A stretch of DNA of 64,000 nt. Source: Sphingomonas sp. CL5.1. GTDB taxonomy: Bacteria; Pseudomonadota; Alphaproteobacteria; Sphingomonadales; Sphingomonadaceae. The position numbers were made by a program, and so were the translations under genes. The notes under the pieces were generated by a model. It worked only from the letters and a program-made list of their open reading frames with translations, was not told the origin of the DNA and did not search any database. The DNA is taken from the NCBI RefSeq assembly GCF_013344685.1, contig NZ_CP050137.1:3651001-3715000 (forward strand). Reading direction: 5' to 3'. Positions 35,878 to 45,206 of the stretch are shown here, piece after piece. How positions within the stretch are numbered: the stretch's first letter is position 1; each line of letters opens with the position of its first letter.

Positions 35878-36347
35878 GGGCGCCGCGCCTTGAGCGTCAG
35901 TTGCGCGGCGACCGTGCCGTCGCCGTTGCGGGTGATCGTGCCGGCATCGACCAGCACGCCATCGCCCTCCAGCCCCGCGAGCCAGCCGAGCAGCGGCGCG
36001 CCCTTGGCGCTGGCGATCGAGACGCGCACGCGGTCGCCGTCGGGATCGAGGCCGGCGAGCGGGAAGCCGGCGGCATCGGCGCGCTCGCGCACCGCGTCCG
36101 GCAGCGGCGCCTCAAGCGGCGCGGGGCGCCCGCGCAGGATCGCATGGACGGCATTGGCGCGCGTCCGCGTCTCGCCGAGCCGGATCACCGCGTCATTATA
36201 GCGTTCGCGGGTGGCGGACAGCCCATCGCGCACCGGGCGGATCACCCCGGCCCACACCAACGTCACCGCGAGCAGCGCGAGCATCACCAGGATCAGCCGC
36301 CGTTCCCGCAATGAGCGCGAGTCGAACCATGTACGGAGCGCGCTCAT
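35874..36347 (-). CDS. gspM: Type II secretion system protein M
   Basis: Small bitopic inner-membrane protein (157 residues) that dimerises with GspL in the assembly platform. A basic cytoplasmic N-terminus (TWFDSRSLRERR) is followed by one membrane helix (LILVMLALLAVTLVWAGVI) and a periplasmic ferredoxin-like domain. Overlaps both neighbours by 4 bp. Confidence 0.85.
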   Translation of the reverse strand: MSALRTWFDSRSLRERRLILVMLALLAVTLVWAGVIRPVRDGLSATRERYNDAVIRLGETRTRANAVHAILRGRPAPLEAPLPDAVRERADAAGFPLAGLDPDGDRVRVSIASAKGAPLLGWLAGLEGDGVLVDAGTITRNGDGTVAAQLTLKARRP

Positions 36348-37444
36348 CGCGAACTCACCGTAAGCTGCCCCTTCAATCGCCCGCCGGTCGACTCGAACGC
36401 GCCGCCGCTCACCGCGAAGCCGGCGTCGCGCAGGCGGGCCTGGAGCGCATTGGCCACGGCGTCGCCGTCCACCGTCACCGTGATGCCGAGATCGCCGTTG
36501 GGCTGGAAATCGAGCGCCTCCACCTCCGCGCCCTGCACCGGGCGGATCGCGGACAGCGCGGCGGCGACCGTCCGCGTGAAGCCCTGCCCCGGCCCGCGCA
36601 ACCGCGAGAGCCGCTCGTCGAGCGCGCGGCTCGCGTCCGCCACCGCGCCGGCGTCGCGGGGCAGCGCCCGACGCGCGATCGCATCCGCCTGCGCCTCCAG
36701 TCGATCGGCGGCGAGCGCATAGCGGGCGATCGTCGCCAGATCGATCGCCAGCGTCGCCAGCAGTATCAGCGCGAGCAACAGCGCAAGCCGCCGCGCCAGC
36801 GCCCAGTCGATCGCGCGGCGACGACGGCGCATGAACGCCCCCTGCCGCAGGTTGAGCGGCGGCGCGGCGGCCGCGCTCGCCAGCGCCCGCTCCAGCGCCG
36901 CGCGGTCCAAAGTCTCGGGCGCGACGCCACCGGTGATGAATTCGGTGAGGCCCTGCTCGTCGGCGAATCCGCTCGCCGGCCCGCGCACCACTGCCTGCCC
37001 GCCGAGATCGGCGCGGACGAAGCCGTCCTCCGTCGCCGGCAGCAGCAACGGGGCGGGGATCATCGTCGCGGGATCAACGCCGATCGCCAGCAGCGAATCG
37101 AGCCACTCCCGCATCCGGGCGGCGGAGACCACGCCGATCGGACGGTCCTCGCCCTCCGCCTCGCCGACCGCGACGTGGAGCTGCTCCTGCGGCGTCGCGC
37201 TGGCGTCGCTCACCACGATCCGCGCGGCGGCAGCGGCCTGCGCGATCGAGCGCGCGGGCAAGGCGGCCCAGTGCAACGTCACCGCGTCGGCGGGCGCCAC
37301 CGCCACGACGGGCGCGCCGTCAGCCTCCGGCACGCCCTCGCCGCGCGCGGCCACGGCATCGCCATCGATCCGCAGCCAGCGCCACGGATCGCCGATGCGC
37401 GGCGGGAGAAAGAGCAACGTCGCGGTCGTCACAATTCCCCCCAT
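36344..37444 (-). CDS. gspL: Type II secretion system protein L
   Basis: Assembly-platform protein that recruits the GspE ATPase. The 366-residue protein has an actin-like cytoplasmic domain (about 1-205), a single membrane helix near 215-235 (LALLLALILLATLAID) and a periplasmic C-terminal domain ending in a ferredoxin-like fold. Sequence conservation is weak, so the call rests strongly on position between gspK and gspM. It overlaps gspK by 16 bp. Confidence 0.85.
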   Translation of the reverse strand: MGGIVTTATLLFLPPRIGDPWRWLRIDGDAVAARGEGVPEADGAPVVAVAPADAVTLHWAALPARSIAQAAAAARIVVSDASATPQEQLHVAVGEAEGEDRPIGVVSAARMREWLDSLLAIGVDPATMIPAPLLLPATEDGFVRADLGGQAVVRGPASGFADEQGLTEFITGGVAPETLDRAALERALASAAAAPPLNLRQGAFMRRRRRAIDWALARRLALLLALILLATLAIDLATIARYALAADRLEAQADAIARRALPRDAGAVADASRALDERLSRLRGPGQGFTRTVAAALSAIRPVQGAEVEALDFQPNGDLGITVTVDGDAVANALQARLRDAGFAVSGGAFESTGGRLKGQLTVSSR

Positions 37445-38400
37445 TGCCGCGAGACGAGCCGCGCGGGAAGTGTGCTCGCGTCGATCAGCCCGCGTTCCTC
37501 CATCGTTATGCCGCGCACCGTAACCTCCACGCGCAGCGCGAACCAGCGCGAGGTGACATCCACCTGACCGGCCGCGAGCGGATCGGCGCTGATCCCGGAC
37601 TGGCCGGCCGGTTTCCAGATGGCGTCGCGATTGGCATAGCCGTCGGGCGGCCGGCGCATGAGGATCGCGCGCGCGCCGGCCATGCCGCTACCGTCCGGCA
37701 GCAGCATCGCGAGCAGCGGGGCCTGTTCGGGCGTGAGCGTGTTGACGTTGATCCGCGATCGCTCGGCGCGCGGCAGGGCGCAGATCCACGGCCGCAGCTT
37801 CGCGTAGCTTTCGGCCGTCACGCCGGCGACGGCGCGCAATTCACTGGGATCGGCCATCAGCGTGCCGGAAGTGCGATAGCCGGGCTGGCCACCGAGATAG
37901 GCCGCGTCCTCAGCGCCGCCCGGCAGCGGCGTGTCGTCGCTGTCGATCCAGTCGGCGGCGGCGGCGGCGATGCCCTCGCCATTGCTGACGCCGATCAGCC
38001 GCATCAGCCGCGCGAACTGGTCGACCGCGGGCGTGTAGGCGGCGTAGCGCCCGTCCGGTCCATGCGTGACGAGGCTGTTGAGGTTGAAGCAATTCCCGCC
38101 GTCCGTGACGCGCGCGATCGCCGTCCCCTCCGGCAGCGGCAGCGCGATGGGGCGGCCGCTCCATCCGCCGGCCAGCGTGACGCGGCTGGCGTCCTGCCGC
38201 AGCAACGCGGTGATGCGGGTCGTCGCCAGCGTCTCCGCCGCCTGCGCATAGGCGCGCGCCTGTTCGAGCGCGATGGCATTGCCGCCGAGCCGCGTCGCCA
38301 GCCGCAGCTTCTCCAGCCCGGCCGCCGCCATCACCGCGATCACCGCGACGAGCAGCAGCACGGTGAGCAGCGCCGCGCCACGCTCGCGCTCAGAGGACAT
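37429..38400 (-). CDS. gspK: Type II secretion system minor pseudopilin K
   Basis: Tip pseudopilin of 323 residues. The prepilin leader MSSERERG is followed by AALLTVLLLVAVIAVMAAAG; position +5 is Thr instead of Glu, the usual GspK peculiarity that places it at the tip. The large globular domain carries NCFNLNSLV and the acidic segment DWIDSDDTPLPGGAEDAAY typical of the Ca-binding K domain. I chose ATG 38400 because it gives a correct leader. It overlaps gspJ by 11 bp. Confidence 0.92.
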   Translation of the reverse strand: MSSERERGAALLTVLLLVAVIAVMAAAGLEKLRLATRLGGNAIALEQARAYAQAAETLATTRITALLRQDASRVTLAGGWSGRPIALPLPEGTAIARVTDGGNCFNLNSLVTHGPDGRYAAYTPAVDQFARLMRLIGVSNGEGIAAAAADWIDSDDTPLPGGAEDAAYLGGQPGYRTSGTLMADPSELRAVAGVTAESYAKLRPWICALPRAERSRINVNTLTPEQAPLLAMLLPDGSGMAGARAILMRRPPDGYANRDAIWKPAGQSGISADPLAAGQVDVTSRWFALRVEVTVRGITMEERGLIDASTLPARLVSRQWGEL

Positions 38401-39004
38401 TGTTCCTGCCCGTCCCGAGCGGCGCGTAGCCGGTGCCGGCGAGGAACATTTCGCGCAGCGTCGTGCCATCCCGGCGCGTGATCGTCAGCTCCACCGCCTC
38501 CGGCAGCGGCGCACCCTGCGTCCCGTCCCAATGGTCGCTCCACGCGCCTTGAAAGCGGTAGCGCAGCGCGATCGCCTTGACCCCTTCCAGCATCGCGCCG
38601 GGGGGATAAGGTTCGACGCCGTCGAGCATCGGATAGCCGACGCGCTCGATCGCCTCTCCGGCGAGCCGGTATTCGACCTTCTGCAAGGAGGCGCGCGGCG
38701 CATCGTCGATATTGCCCCAGCCGCCGCGCACCAGCCGCAGCGTCGTCGCGGTGCCGACGAAGGCCGGCAGCAGCACGCCACGCTCGTCGCGTGCCGGCCG
38801 ATCGACCGCCTGCGCCAGATCGGCGCCGAGGATCGACGCGAGCCGCTGCACCGCGCCGATATCGTCGAGCCGCGCGCCCGCCGTGCCCTGCGCCCGGATG
38901 CTGAACGACAGCATCGCCACGCCGGCCGCCGCGATCATCCCGAAGATCAGCAGCGCGATCATCACCTCGACCAGCGTGAAACCGGCTGTACGATGCGCGC
39001 TCAT
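38390..39004 (-). CDS. gspJ: Type II secretion system minor pseudopilin J
   Basis: Minor pseudopilin of 204 residues. The leader MSAHRTAG precedes FTLVEVMIALLIFGM, with Gly at -1, Phe at +1 and Glu at +5. The globular domain includes VEYRLAGEAIERVGYPMLDG. ATG 39004 overlaps the gspI stop as ATGA; the frame upstream of it is antisense-like. J joins I and K in the tip complex. Confidence 0.92.
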   Translation of the reverse strand: MSAHRTAGFTLVEVMIALLIFGMIAAAGVAMLSFSIRAQGTAGARLDDIGAVQRLASILGADLAQAVDRPARDERGVLLPAFVGTATTLRLVRGGWGNIDDAPRASLQKVEYRLAGEAIERVGYPMLDGVEPYPPGAMLEGVKAIALRYRFQGAWSDHWDGTQGAPLPEAVELTITRRDGTTLREMFLAGTGYAPLGTGRNNVL

Positions 39005-39384
39005 TGCGTCTGCTCCGCCGGCGGGCGGACCATCGTCATCCGGGCGGCCTCGCGACCGTCCTGGCCCGAAACGGTGACGTCGATCCGCATCACCTGCCCG
39101 TCGCCGATCGTGCGCGCCTCGCGCGTCCAATGCCAGTCGCGGCCGCCGTTACGCTCGCTGCCCTCGATCCTGCCCGCGGTGGGCGGACGGGCATCGGTGA
39201 CCGCCTCGATCGCGATATTGCGCGCGACGGTCTGGGCGAGGAGCGTCGTATCCAGCACGCCGGTCGAGCGGATCGTCGCGCCCTCCAGCCGGATCAGCGC
39301 CAGCGCCGCGAGGCTGAACACCGCCAGCGCGACCATGATCTCGATCAGCGTGAAGCCGCGTTCGGACAGGCGCCGCTCAGCCAT
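39001..39384 (-). CDS. gspI: Type II secretion system minor pseudopilin I
   Basis: Minor pseudopilin of 127 residues that nucleates the I-J-K tip. The leader MAERRLSERG is followed by FTLIEIMVALAVFSLAALAL with Glu at +5. The short globular domain matches GspI in containing WHWTREARTIGDGQVMRIDV-like strands. It overlaps gspH by 8 bp and gspJ by 4 bp. Confidence 0.92.
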   Translation of the reverse strand: MAERRLSERGFTLIEIMVALAVFSLAALALIRLEGATIRSTGVLDTTLLAQTVARNIAIEAVTDARPPTAGRIEGSERNGGRDWHWTREARTIGDGQVMRIDVTVSGQDGREAARMTMVRPPAEQTQ

Positions 39385-39844
39385 CGACGCGCACCGCGCC
39401 GGTCGGGTCGATCGTCACCGTCGCCCGCGCGCGCTCGCGCAGCAGCGGAATCGCCGCCGGACGATCCGCCATGCCGGTCGCGTCGAAGGTGACGCGCAGC
39501 CGGTCGCCGATCGTCGCGGTAGTGCCCCGCCCCCATTGCGCAACCGTCAACGGCTTCTCATCCATCGCCACCCAGCGTCCGCCCTCCCAGCGATCGAAGC
39601 CATAGCCGCCGGGCGTCACCCACACGCTCACCGGCCGCGCGTCGACGATCGCGCCGTCACGCGCGGCGCGGACGCGCAAGGCGAAGCGCGCCGCCTCATC
39701 GATCACGCGCCCGCGCGGATCGGGCATCGCCAGCACCGCCGCCGCCGTCGCCAGCGCGATCACCAGCATGACGACCATCAACTCGATCAGCGTGAAGCCC
39801 GCCGATCGGCCCGGATAGCTATTGCCAGGAGCCGATATCGCCAT
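39377..39844 (-). CDS. gspH: Type II secretion system pseudopilin H
   Basis: Minor pseudopilin of 155 residues connecting the tip to the main fibre. The leader ends PGRSAG and is followed by FTLIELMVVMLVIALATAAA, with Glu at +5. The ATG at 39844 (MAISAPGNSYPGRSAG) gives a 17-residue leader and overlaps gspG by 26 bp, the largest overlap in the operon. No better start is visible closer to the cleavage site. Confidence 0.9.
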   Translation of the reverse strand: MAISAPGNSYPGRSAGFTLIELMVVMLVIALATAAAVLAMPDPRGRVIDEAARFALRVRAARDGAIVDARPVSVWVTPGGYGFDRWEGGRWVAMDEKPLTVAQWGRGTTATIGDRLRVTFDATGMADRPAAIPLLRERARATVTIDPTGAVRVDG

Positions 39845-40268
39845 CGACGCCCTCGCCGCCTTCCTTGCCGTCCGCGCCGAGGCTCCATACGTCGGCGGCG
39901 GAATGCTTCCCCGGCGCGGCATAGAGATACGGTCGGCCCCACGGATCGTCCGGTAGCTTCTTGAGATAGCCGCCCGCCTGATAGCGCGCCGCGTCCACGC
40001 CCTGCGGCGCCGTCACCAGCGCGCCCAGCCCCTGCGTCGTCGTGGGGTAGCTGCCGATCTGGAGCTTGTAGAGTTCCAGCGCCTGCTCGATGTTGGCGAT
40101 ATCCGCCTTCGCCTTCTGGATGCGCGCGGAGTCGCCGGACGGCAGCACGTTCAGTGCGACGATCGTGGCGAGCAGGCCGATGATGACGATCACCACCATC
40201 AGCTCGACAAGGGTGAACCCCTCCTCGCGGCGGCGGCGGCGGCGGCGCTTCTGTTCCTCGGTACGCAT
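39819..40268 (-). CDS. gspG: Type II secretion system major pseudopilin G
   Basis: Main subunit of the pseudopilus, about 150 residues. Prepilin cleavage at EEG/FTLVELMVVIVIIGLL, Glu at +5. The C-terminal part holds the PTTTQGLGALV and DPWGRPYLYAAPGKH segments and the Ca-site region SLGADGKEGGEG seen in GspG. Three ATGs in a row (40274, 40271, 40268) follow an AGAGG. The third is 6 bp away, the best ribosome spacing, and is used here. The leader is odd: seven consecutive Arg codons. Confidence 0.96.
   Translation of the reverse strand: MRTEEQKRRRRRRREEGFTLVELMVVIVIIGLLATIVALNVLPSGDSARIQKAKADIANIEQALELYKLQIGSYPTTTQGLGALVTAPQGVDAARYQAGGYLKKLPDDPWGRPYLYAAPGKHSAADVWSLGADGKEGGEGVDGDIGSWQ
40227..40248. 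repeat. GCG trinucleotide run inside the gspG leader
   Basis: Seven tandem GCG units (CGC = Arg on the coding strand) encode the RRRRRRR of the GspG prepilin leader. Slippage here would add or remove Arg residues without breaking the frame. Confidence 0.85.
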
Positions 40269-40277
40269 CATCATCCT

Positions 40278-41501
40278 CTACTGGCCGGCAAGCGTGTTGA
40301 GCTGGAGAATCGGGAGCAGGATCGACAGCACGATCGTCGCCACCACGCCGCCCATCACGACGATGATCGCCGGCTCCAGCAGCGAGAGCGCGGTGGCCGT
40401 GAAGCGATCGAACTCGCGCTCCAGGTAATCGGCGGCGCGCTCCAGCATCTCGTCGAGCCGCCCCGCCGCCTCGCCCGACGCGGCGAGATAAGTGAGCAAG
40501 GGCGGGAATACCCCCGTCCGCCGCATCGCACCGGACAGGCTGCCGCCGCCGCGAATCGATTCGGTGATCTCGTCGGAGGCAAGGCGCAGGCGGCGATTGT
40601 GGATCGTGCCGGCGGTCAGCGCCAGGCCCTCCAGCAGCGGCAGCCGGCTCGCCACCATCGTCGCCAGTGTCCGCGCCATCCGCGCGGCATGGAGATCGCG
40701 GATCAGCCGACCGAGGAACGGCACGCGCAGCAGCCAGCTATCGAAGCGCAGCCGGATCGGCGGCTGGCGCAGCGCCAGCCACGCCGCGCACGCGCAGGCG
40801 GCGAGCAGCAGCAGGATCGCCCACCACCAACGGACCAGCAGGTGCGACAGGCCGATCACGATCCGCGTCAGCAGCGGCAGTTGCTGCCCGACCGTATCGA
40901 ACTGCTCCACCACCTGCGGCACGACGAACGCCATCAGCGCGAGCACCACGCCCATCGCCACCACCGCCAGGATCGCGGGATAGGTGAGCGCGGTCAGCAT
41001 CTTGCCGCGAATCTCCGCTTGCCGCTCGAGCAGCACCGCCAGTCGGTCGAGGATCGTCGGCAAGGTGCCGGAGCTTTCGCCGGCCGACACCATCGCGCGG
41101 TAGAGCGTCGGGAAGCTGCGCGGCTCCCGCCCCATCGCGTCGGCCAGCCGCCGCCCCTCGACCACGCCGGCATGAACGGTGGCGACGATCGCGCGCGTCC
41201 CCTCCTGCTCGGCCTGCCGCGTGATCGTGCGCAGCGATTCCTCCAGCGGCGAGACGCGGTTGAGCGTGGCGAGCTGGCGGGTGAACAGGGTGAGCTGCTT
41301 CGTCGACATCCGCCCGGCGAGCAATTGCAGCCCGAACAACGGCTTGCCCCGCGCCGGCCGTGCCGCGCCCGGCTCGATCTTCACGACATAAAGCCGCCGC
41401 CGGTCGAGCATCGCCCGCGCCGCATCCGCATCGGCCGCCGCGACATGGCCGCGCGTCTCGTTGCCGCGCGTGTCGATCGCGAGAAAGTCGAAGTCAGCCA
41501 T
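40278..41501 (-). CDS. gspF: Type II secretion system inner-membrane protein F
   Basis: Polytopic assembly-platform protein of 407 residues with the duplicated GspF domain: first copy near 70-190 (LTFLTRQLATL-like segment, with SAGESSGTLPTILDRLAVLLE), second near 270-400 (RMARTLATMVASRLPLLEGL, AASGEAAGRLDEMLERAADYLE). Three hydrophobic helices are visible (ALTYPAILAVVAMGVVLALM; WWWAILLLLAACACAAW; AIIVVMGGVVATIVLSILLP). ATG 41501 overlaps gspE by 8 bp. Nothing unusual in length. Confidence 0.93.
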   Translation of the reverse strand: MADFDFLAIDTRGNETRGHVAAADADAARAMLDRRRLYVVKIEPGAARPARGKPLFGLQLLAGRMSTKQLTLFTRQLATLNRVSPLEESLRTITRQAEQEGTRAIVATVHAGVVEGRRLADAMGREPRSFPTLYRAMVSAGESSGTLPTILDRLAVLLERQAEIRGKMLTALTYPAILAVVAMGVVLALMAFVVPQVVEQFDTVGQQLPLLTRIVIGLSHLLVRWWWAILLLLAACACAAWLALRQPPIRLRFDSWLLRVPFLGRLIRDLHAARMARTLATMVASRLPLLEGLALTAGTIHNRRLRLASDEITESIRGGGSLSGAMRRTGVFPPLLTYLAASGEAAGRLDEMLERAADYLEREFDRFTATALSLLEPAIIVVMGGVVATIVLSILLPILQLNTLAGQ

Positions 41502-43008
41502 CGGCCGGTTCGGCTTCCATCGCGTCGTGGCGGGAGACGCGCACCGCTTCCCCGGCTGTGGTAACGCCCTGCTCCACCAGCCGGCGCGCGGCGGCGGCAA
41601 GCGTGTCGCCGGCGGCGAAGGCGCGGCGGGCGATCGCCGCCTCGTCGCCACCCTCGTTGATCAGGCGGCGGACCGTCTCGTCCACGCGCACCGCCTCGAA
41701 CACGCCGACGCGGCCCTTGTAGCCGCTGTGCGAGCATTCCGCGCAGCCGCCCGGCTCGTAAACCGGCGCATCGGGCGCGATGCCCAGCAAGGTGGCGACC
41801 GTCTCACCCGCCGTCACCGGCCGACGGCACGACGGGCACAGCCGCCGCACCAGCCGCTGCGCCACCACCGCGCGCAGGGTGGAAGCGAGCAGGAACGGCT
41901 CGACCTTCATGTCGCGCATCCGCGTGATCGCGCCCACCGCGTCGTTGGTGTGGACGGTGGACAGCACGAGATGCCCGGTCAGCGACGCCTGCACCGCGAT
42001 CTCCGCCGTCTCGCGATCGCGGATCTCGCCGACCATCACCACGTCCGGGTCCTGCCGCAGGATCGCGCGCAGCCCGGCGGCGAAGGTCAGCCCGACCTTG
42101 GGGTTGACCTGCGTCTGCCCCACCCCGTCGACGGCATATTCGACCGGGTCCTCCACCGTCAGGATGTTGCGGCTGCCGTCGTTGAGCAGGCGCAGCGCTG
42201 CATAGAGCGTGGTGGTCTTGCCGCTGCCGGTCGGACCGGTGACGAGGACGATGCCGTTCGGCTCGTGGATCGCGCTGTCGATCAGCGCGTGCATCCGCCG
42301 CGTCATGCCGAGCGCGTCGAGGTCGATCCCGGCATTGTCCTTGTCGAGGATGCGCAGCACCACCCGCTCGCCCGCGCGGCTCGGCAGCGTGGAGACGCGC
42401 ACGTCGAGTAATTTCCCGCCCAGTGTCAGCCCCATGCGACCGTCCTGCGGCACGCGCCGCTCGGCGATATCGAGCCGCGCCATCACCTTGATGCGGCTCA
42501 CCACCACCGGCGCGACATGCGGCGGCATCCGCAATGTCTCGCGCAGCACCCCGTCGATCCGCATGCGGACGACGAGGCCCGTCTCGTAAGGCTCGATATG
42601 GATGTCGCTCACGCCGTGCCGCGCGGCATCGGCGATCACGCCATTGATGAGGCGGATCGCGGGCGCGTCGTCGGCGGTGTCGAGCAGATCCTCCGCCGTG
42701 GGTATGCCGTCGGCCAGCAGGTCGAGCTCATCGCCCATGCCGACCGCCGCCAGCGCGGTCGCCTGCCCGTCCATCGCGTAATTGTCGCTCAGCAGCCGAT
42801 CGAACGCGGCCGGCTCGACCAGCTCGACGGGGAACGGATGGCCGACGACGCGCCGCACCTCGATCAGCGCCCTGGGATCGGCCCCCGCACGCAACGCGAC
42901 CCGCTCGCCATCGAAGATCACGCCGAAACGCCGCGCGAAGGCATAGGGAAGCTGCGCCGCCACCGCGACTGCGGCGGGCCCCTCCCCGTCCTCCACCGGC
43001 GCGTTCAT
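41494..43008 (-). CDS. gspE: Type II secretion system ATPase E
   Basis: Hexameric ATPase of 504 residues powering pseudopilus assembly. N-terminal N1/N2 domains lead to Walker A GPTGSGKTTTLYAAL, the Asp box (LTVEDPVEYAVDGVGQTQVN), Walker B (PDVVMVGEIRDRETAEIA) and the His box. The four-cysteine zinc module is intact (LCPSCRRPVT and CAECSHSGYKG). ATG 43008 overlaps the gspD stop as ATGA. Confidence 0.96.
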   Translation of the reverse strand: MNAPVEDGEGPAAVAVAAQLPYAFARRFGVIFDGERVALRAGADPRALIEVRRVVGHPFPVELVEPAAFDRLLSDNYAMDGQATALAAVGMGDELDLLADGIPTAEDLLDTADDAPAIRLINGVIADAARHGVSDIHIEPYETGLVVRMRIDGVLRETLRMPPHVAPVVVSRIKVMARLDIAERRVPQDGRMGLTLGGKLLDVRVSTLPSRAGERVVLRILDKDNAGIDLDALGMTRRMHALIDSAIHEPNGIVLVTGPTGSGKTTTLYAALRLLNDGSRNILTVEDPVEYAVDGVGQTQVNPKVGLTFAAGLRAILRQDPDVVMVGEIRDRETAEIAVQASLTGHLVLSTVHTNDAVGAITRMRDMKVEPFLLASTLRAVVAQRLVRRLCPSCRRPVTAGETVATLLGIAPDAPVYEPGGCAECSHSGYKGRVGVFEAVRVDETVRRLINEGGDEAAIARRAFAAGDTLAAAARRLVEQGVTTAGEAVRVSRHDAMEAEPADG

Positions 43009-45206
43009 TTTGCCTTCCCGCGCTTGATCGTCACCGTCGAATTGCGCTGCACCGGCACGTTGACGCGCGGGTCCTCGATATTACCCGGCACCGGCGCGGA
43101 GGGGATCGGCGGCGCGGCGCCCATGTAATCGCGCACCAGCTCGTCGATCGACGGCTCGCGCGTCCGGTCCTGTGTGCCCTGCTGGAGTCGCAGATAGCCG
43201 TAGCGCTGCTCGGTGACGCGGCGATTGTCCTCCGGCGTGCGCAGGATCGTCGGGCGGATGAACACCATCAGGTTGGTCTTGGTCCGCGTCTTCGCCTTGG
43301 AGCGGAACAGGTGCCCCAGCGCCGGAATGTCGCCGAGCAGCGGAATCTTCTCGATCGTGCGCCGCTCATTGTCGTCGAGCAGGCCGCCGATGATCGCGAT
43401 CTGTCCGTCGTCGACGGTCAGCGTCGTCTCCACCTCGCGCTTGTTGAGGATCAGGTCCGAATTGTCGCTGGAGACCGGCCCGGCGATCGAGCTGACCTGC
43501 TGGTGCAGGAACAATTTGATCGAGCCGGAGGAATTGACCTGCGGCCTGACCTCGAGCTGGATGCCGACATTCTCGCGCTGCACCGTGCGGAAGGCATTGT
43601 CGAAATTCTGGCTCAACGCCTGACCGGTGGTGATCGGGATCTCCTGCCCGACGAGGATGCGCGCTTCCTGATTGTCGAGCGTGATGAGGCTCGGCGCCTG
43701 CAACAGGTTCGACGTCGTGTCCGATTTCACCGCATTGATGATCGAGCCGAAGATCGTGTCGCCGATCTGGCCGCCATAGCCCGCCAGCGCGCCGCTCGAC
43801 CCGAGGATCGAGTTCACCGCCTGCTGCGCCAGGGCGTCGCTGATGCTGCTGTCGGTGCTGGTGACGGTGGTGGTGCCGTTGACGGTGGTGGTGGTGGTCG
43901 CCAGCTTCCGCGCGCCGATCGCGCCGGCGATGGTCAGCAGATTGGGCGCGGAACTGGCAAAGCTGGTCGCGCCGAACGCCCCGCCCTTCAGGCTGCCGAG
44001 CAGGAACTGGAAGCCGAGCTTGTTGGCGGTCGCGTCGGAAACCTCCGCGACGATCGCCTCGACCAGCACCTGCTCGCGCCGCGTGTCGAGCTGGCGGACG
44101 ACCTCCGAAAGCTGGCGCTGGATGTCGGCGGGCGCGGCGATGACGATCGCGTTCGCGCCGACGAAGCGCGTCACCACCGCCGGGGCGCGGCCGCCCTGCG
44201 TCGTGATCGCCGCCTGCCCGGCGTTGCCGCTGCCAGGCGCGGCCTGCGCCTGCGTCTGGGAGGCGACCATCGCCGACAGCGAGTTGCCGCCCGTGCGCGC
44301 CGTGCCGCTACCGCCGGAGGAGGAGGAAGCGCCGAAATTCGATTGCGTCAGCGTGGTCTGCGGAATCTGGTCCGGCGTCTGTCCGACGAGTTGTTGCAGC
44401 ACCGGCAGCAATTGCGCGGCGTCGGCGTGCTCGAGGAAGACGACGCGGATTTCGGTGCCGCTCTTGGCCTTCTGGTCCAGATCGACCGCGACCTGCGCCA
44501 GTCGCGCCACGGTCGTCGGATCGCCGCGCAGCGCGACCGAATTGGCCCCCTCCACCGCGACCACGCTGGTCGTCTGGCCGCCACCCTGCGCCGAGGTGCC
44601 GATCAGCCCTTGCAGCGCGGTGGCGATGTCGCGCGCGCCCGCGTTCTTGAGCGCGATCACGCGAGTCGAGGCGCTGTCCGTGTCGATCCGTTGCAGCACC
44701 TCGCGCACGCGGCGGATATTGTCGGCGAAATCCGCGACGACGATCGAATTGCCGCCGCGATTCGCCGTCACCGATCCCTGCGGACTGACCAGCGGGCGCA
44801 CCGTATCGACCGCGCTCTGCGCGTCGATCGAGCGCAAGCGGACGATCTCGGTCACGAACTGGTTGCGCGCCGCCCCCGCCAGCCCGACGCGGCCGGGCTG
44901 GGCGGCGGCATTGTCGATCGGCTGGACGCGCAGCGCGCCGTCGCTCGTCGGCACCGCGACGAGGCCGTTCGCGCGAAGCGTCGAGAGGAACACCTCGAAA
45001 TATTCGGATTTGCTGAGCGGCCGGTCGGTGACGACCGTCACCTTGCCTTGCACCCGCCCGTCGATGATGAAGACGCGCCCCGTCACCTTCGCCGCGTCGG
45101 CGATGAAGGCGCGGATATCGGCGTCGCGCACGTTGAGCGTCGTCTGCGCGAATGCTGGCGCGGCCAGCGCCAGCGCGATTCCGGTCGCGAGCGGAAGCAG
45201 CCTCAT
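43005..45206 (-). CDS. gspD: Type II secretion system secretin D
   Basis: Outer-membrane secretin of 733 residues. Signal peptide 1-20 (ALAAPAFAQ); N0 domain about 22-95 (LNVRDADIRAFIADAAKVTG); repeated N1-N3 KH-like domains (RVREVLQRIDTDSAS, ILVEAIVAEVSD); and the C-terminal secretin barrel, including VGQEIPITTGQ and the signature VPLLGDIP-like IPLLGDIPALGHLFRSK. The Gly/Ser-rich insertion at about 290-330 (SSSSGGSGTARTGG) lies in the N3 region, as in other GspD. No pilotin gene is seen nearby. Confidence 0.95.
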   Translation of the reverse strand: MRLLPLATGIALALAAPAFAQTTLNVRDADIRAFIADAAKVTGRVFIIDGRVQGKVTVVTDRPLSKSEYFEVFLSTLRANGLVAVPTSDGALRVQPIDNAAAQPGRVGLAGAARNQFVTEIVRLRSIDAQSAVDTVRPLVSPQGSVTANRGGNSIVVADFADNIRRVREVLQRIDTDSASTRVIALKNAGARDIATALQGLIGTSAQGGGQTTSVVAVEGANSVALRGDPTTVARLAQVAVDLDQKAKSGTEIRVVFLEHADAAQLLPVLQQLVGQTPDQIPQTTLTQSNFGASSSSGGSGTARTGGNSLSAMVASQTQAQAAPGSGNAGQAAITTQGGRAPAVVTRFVGANAIVIAAPADIQRQLSEVVRQLDTRREQVLVEAIVAEVSDATANKLGFQFLLGSLKGGAFGATSFASSAPNLLTIAGAIGARKLATTTTTVNGTTTVTSTDSSISDALAQQAVNSILGSSGALAGYGGQIGDTIFGSIINAVKSDTTSNLLQAPSLITLDNQEARILVGQEIPITTGQALSQNFDNAFRTVQRENVGIQLEVRPQVNSSGSIKLFLHQQVSSIAGPVSSDNSDLILNKREVETTLTVDDGQIAIIGGLLDDNERRTIEKIPLLGDIPALGHLFRSKAKTRTKTNLMVFIRPTILRTPEDNRRVTEQRYGYLRLQQGTQDRTREPSIDELVRDYMGAAPPIPSAPVPGNIEDPRVNVPVQRNSTVTIKRGKAK

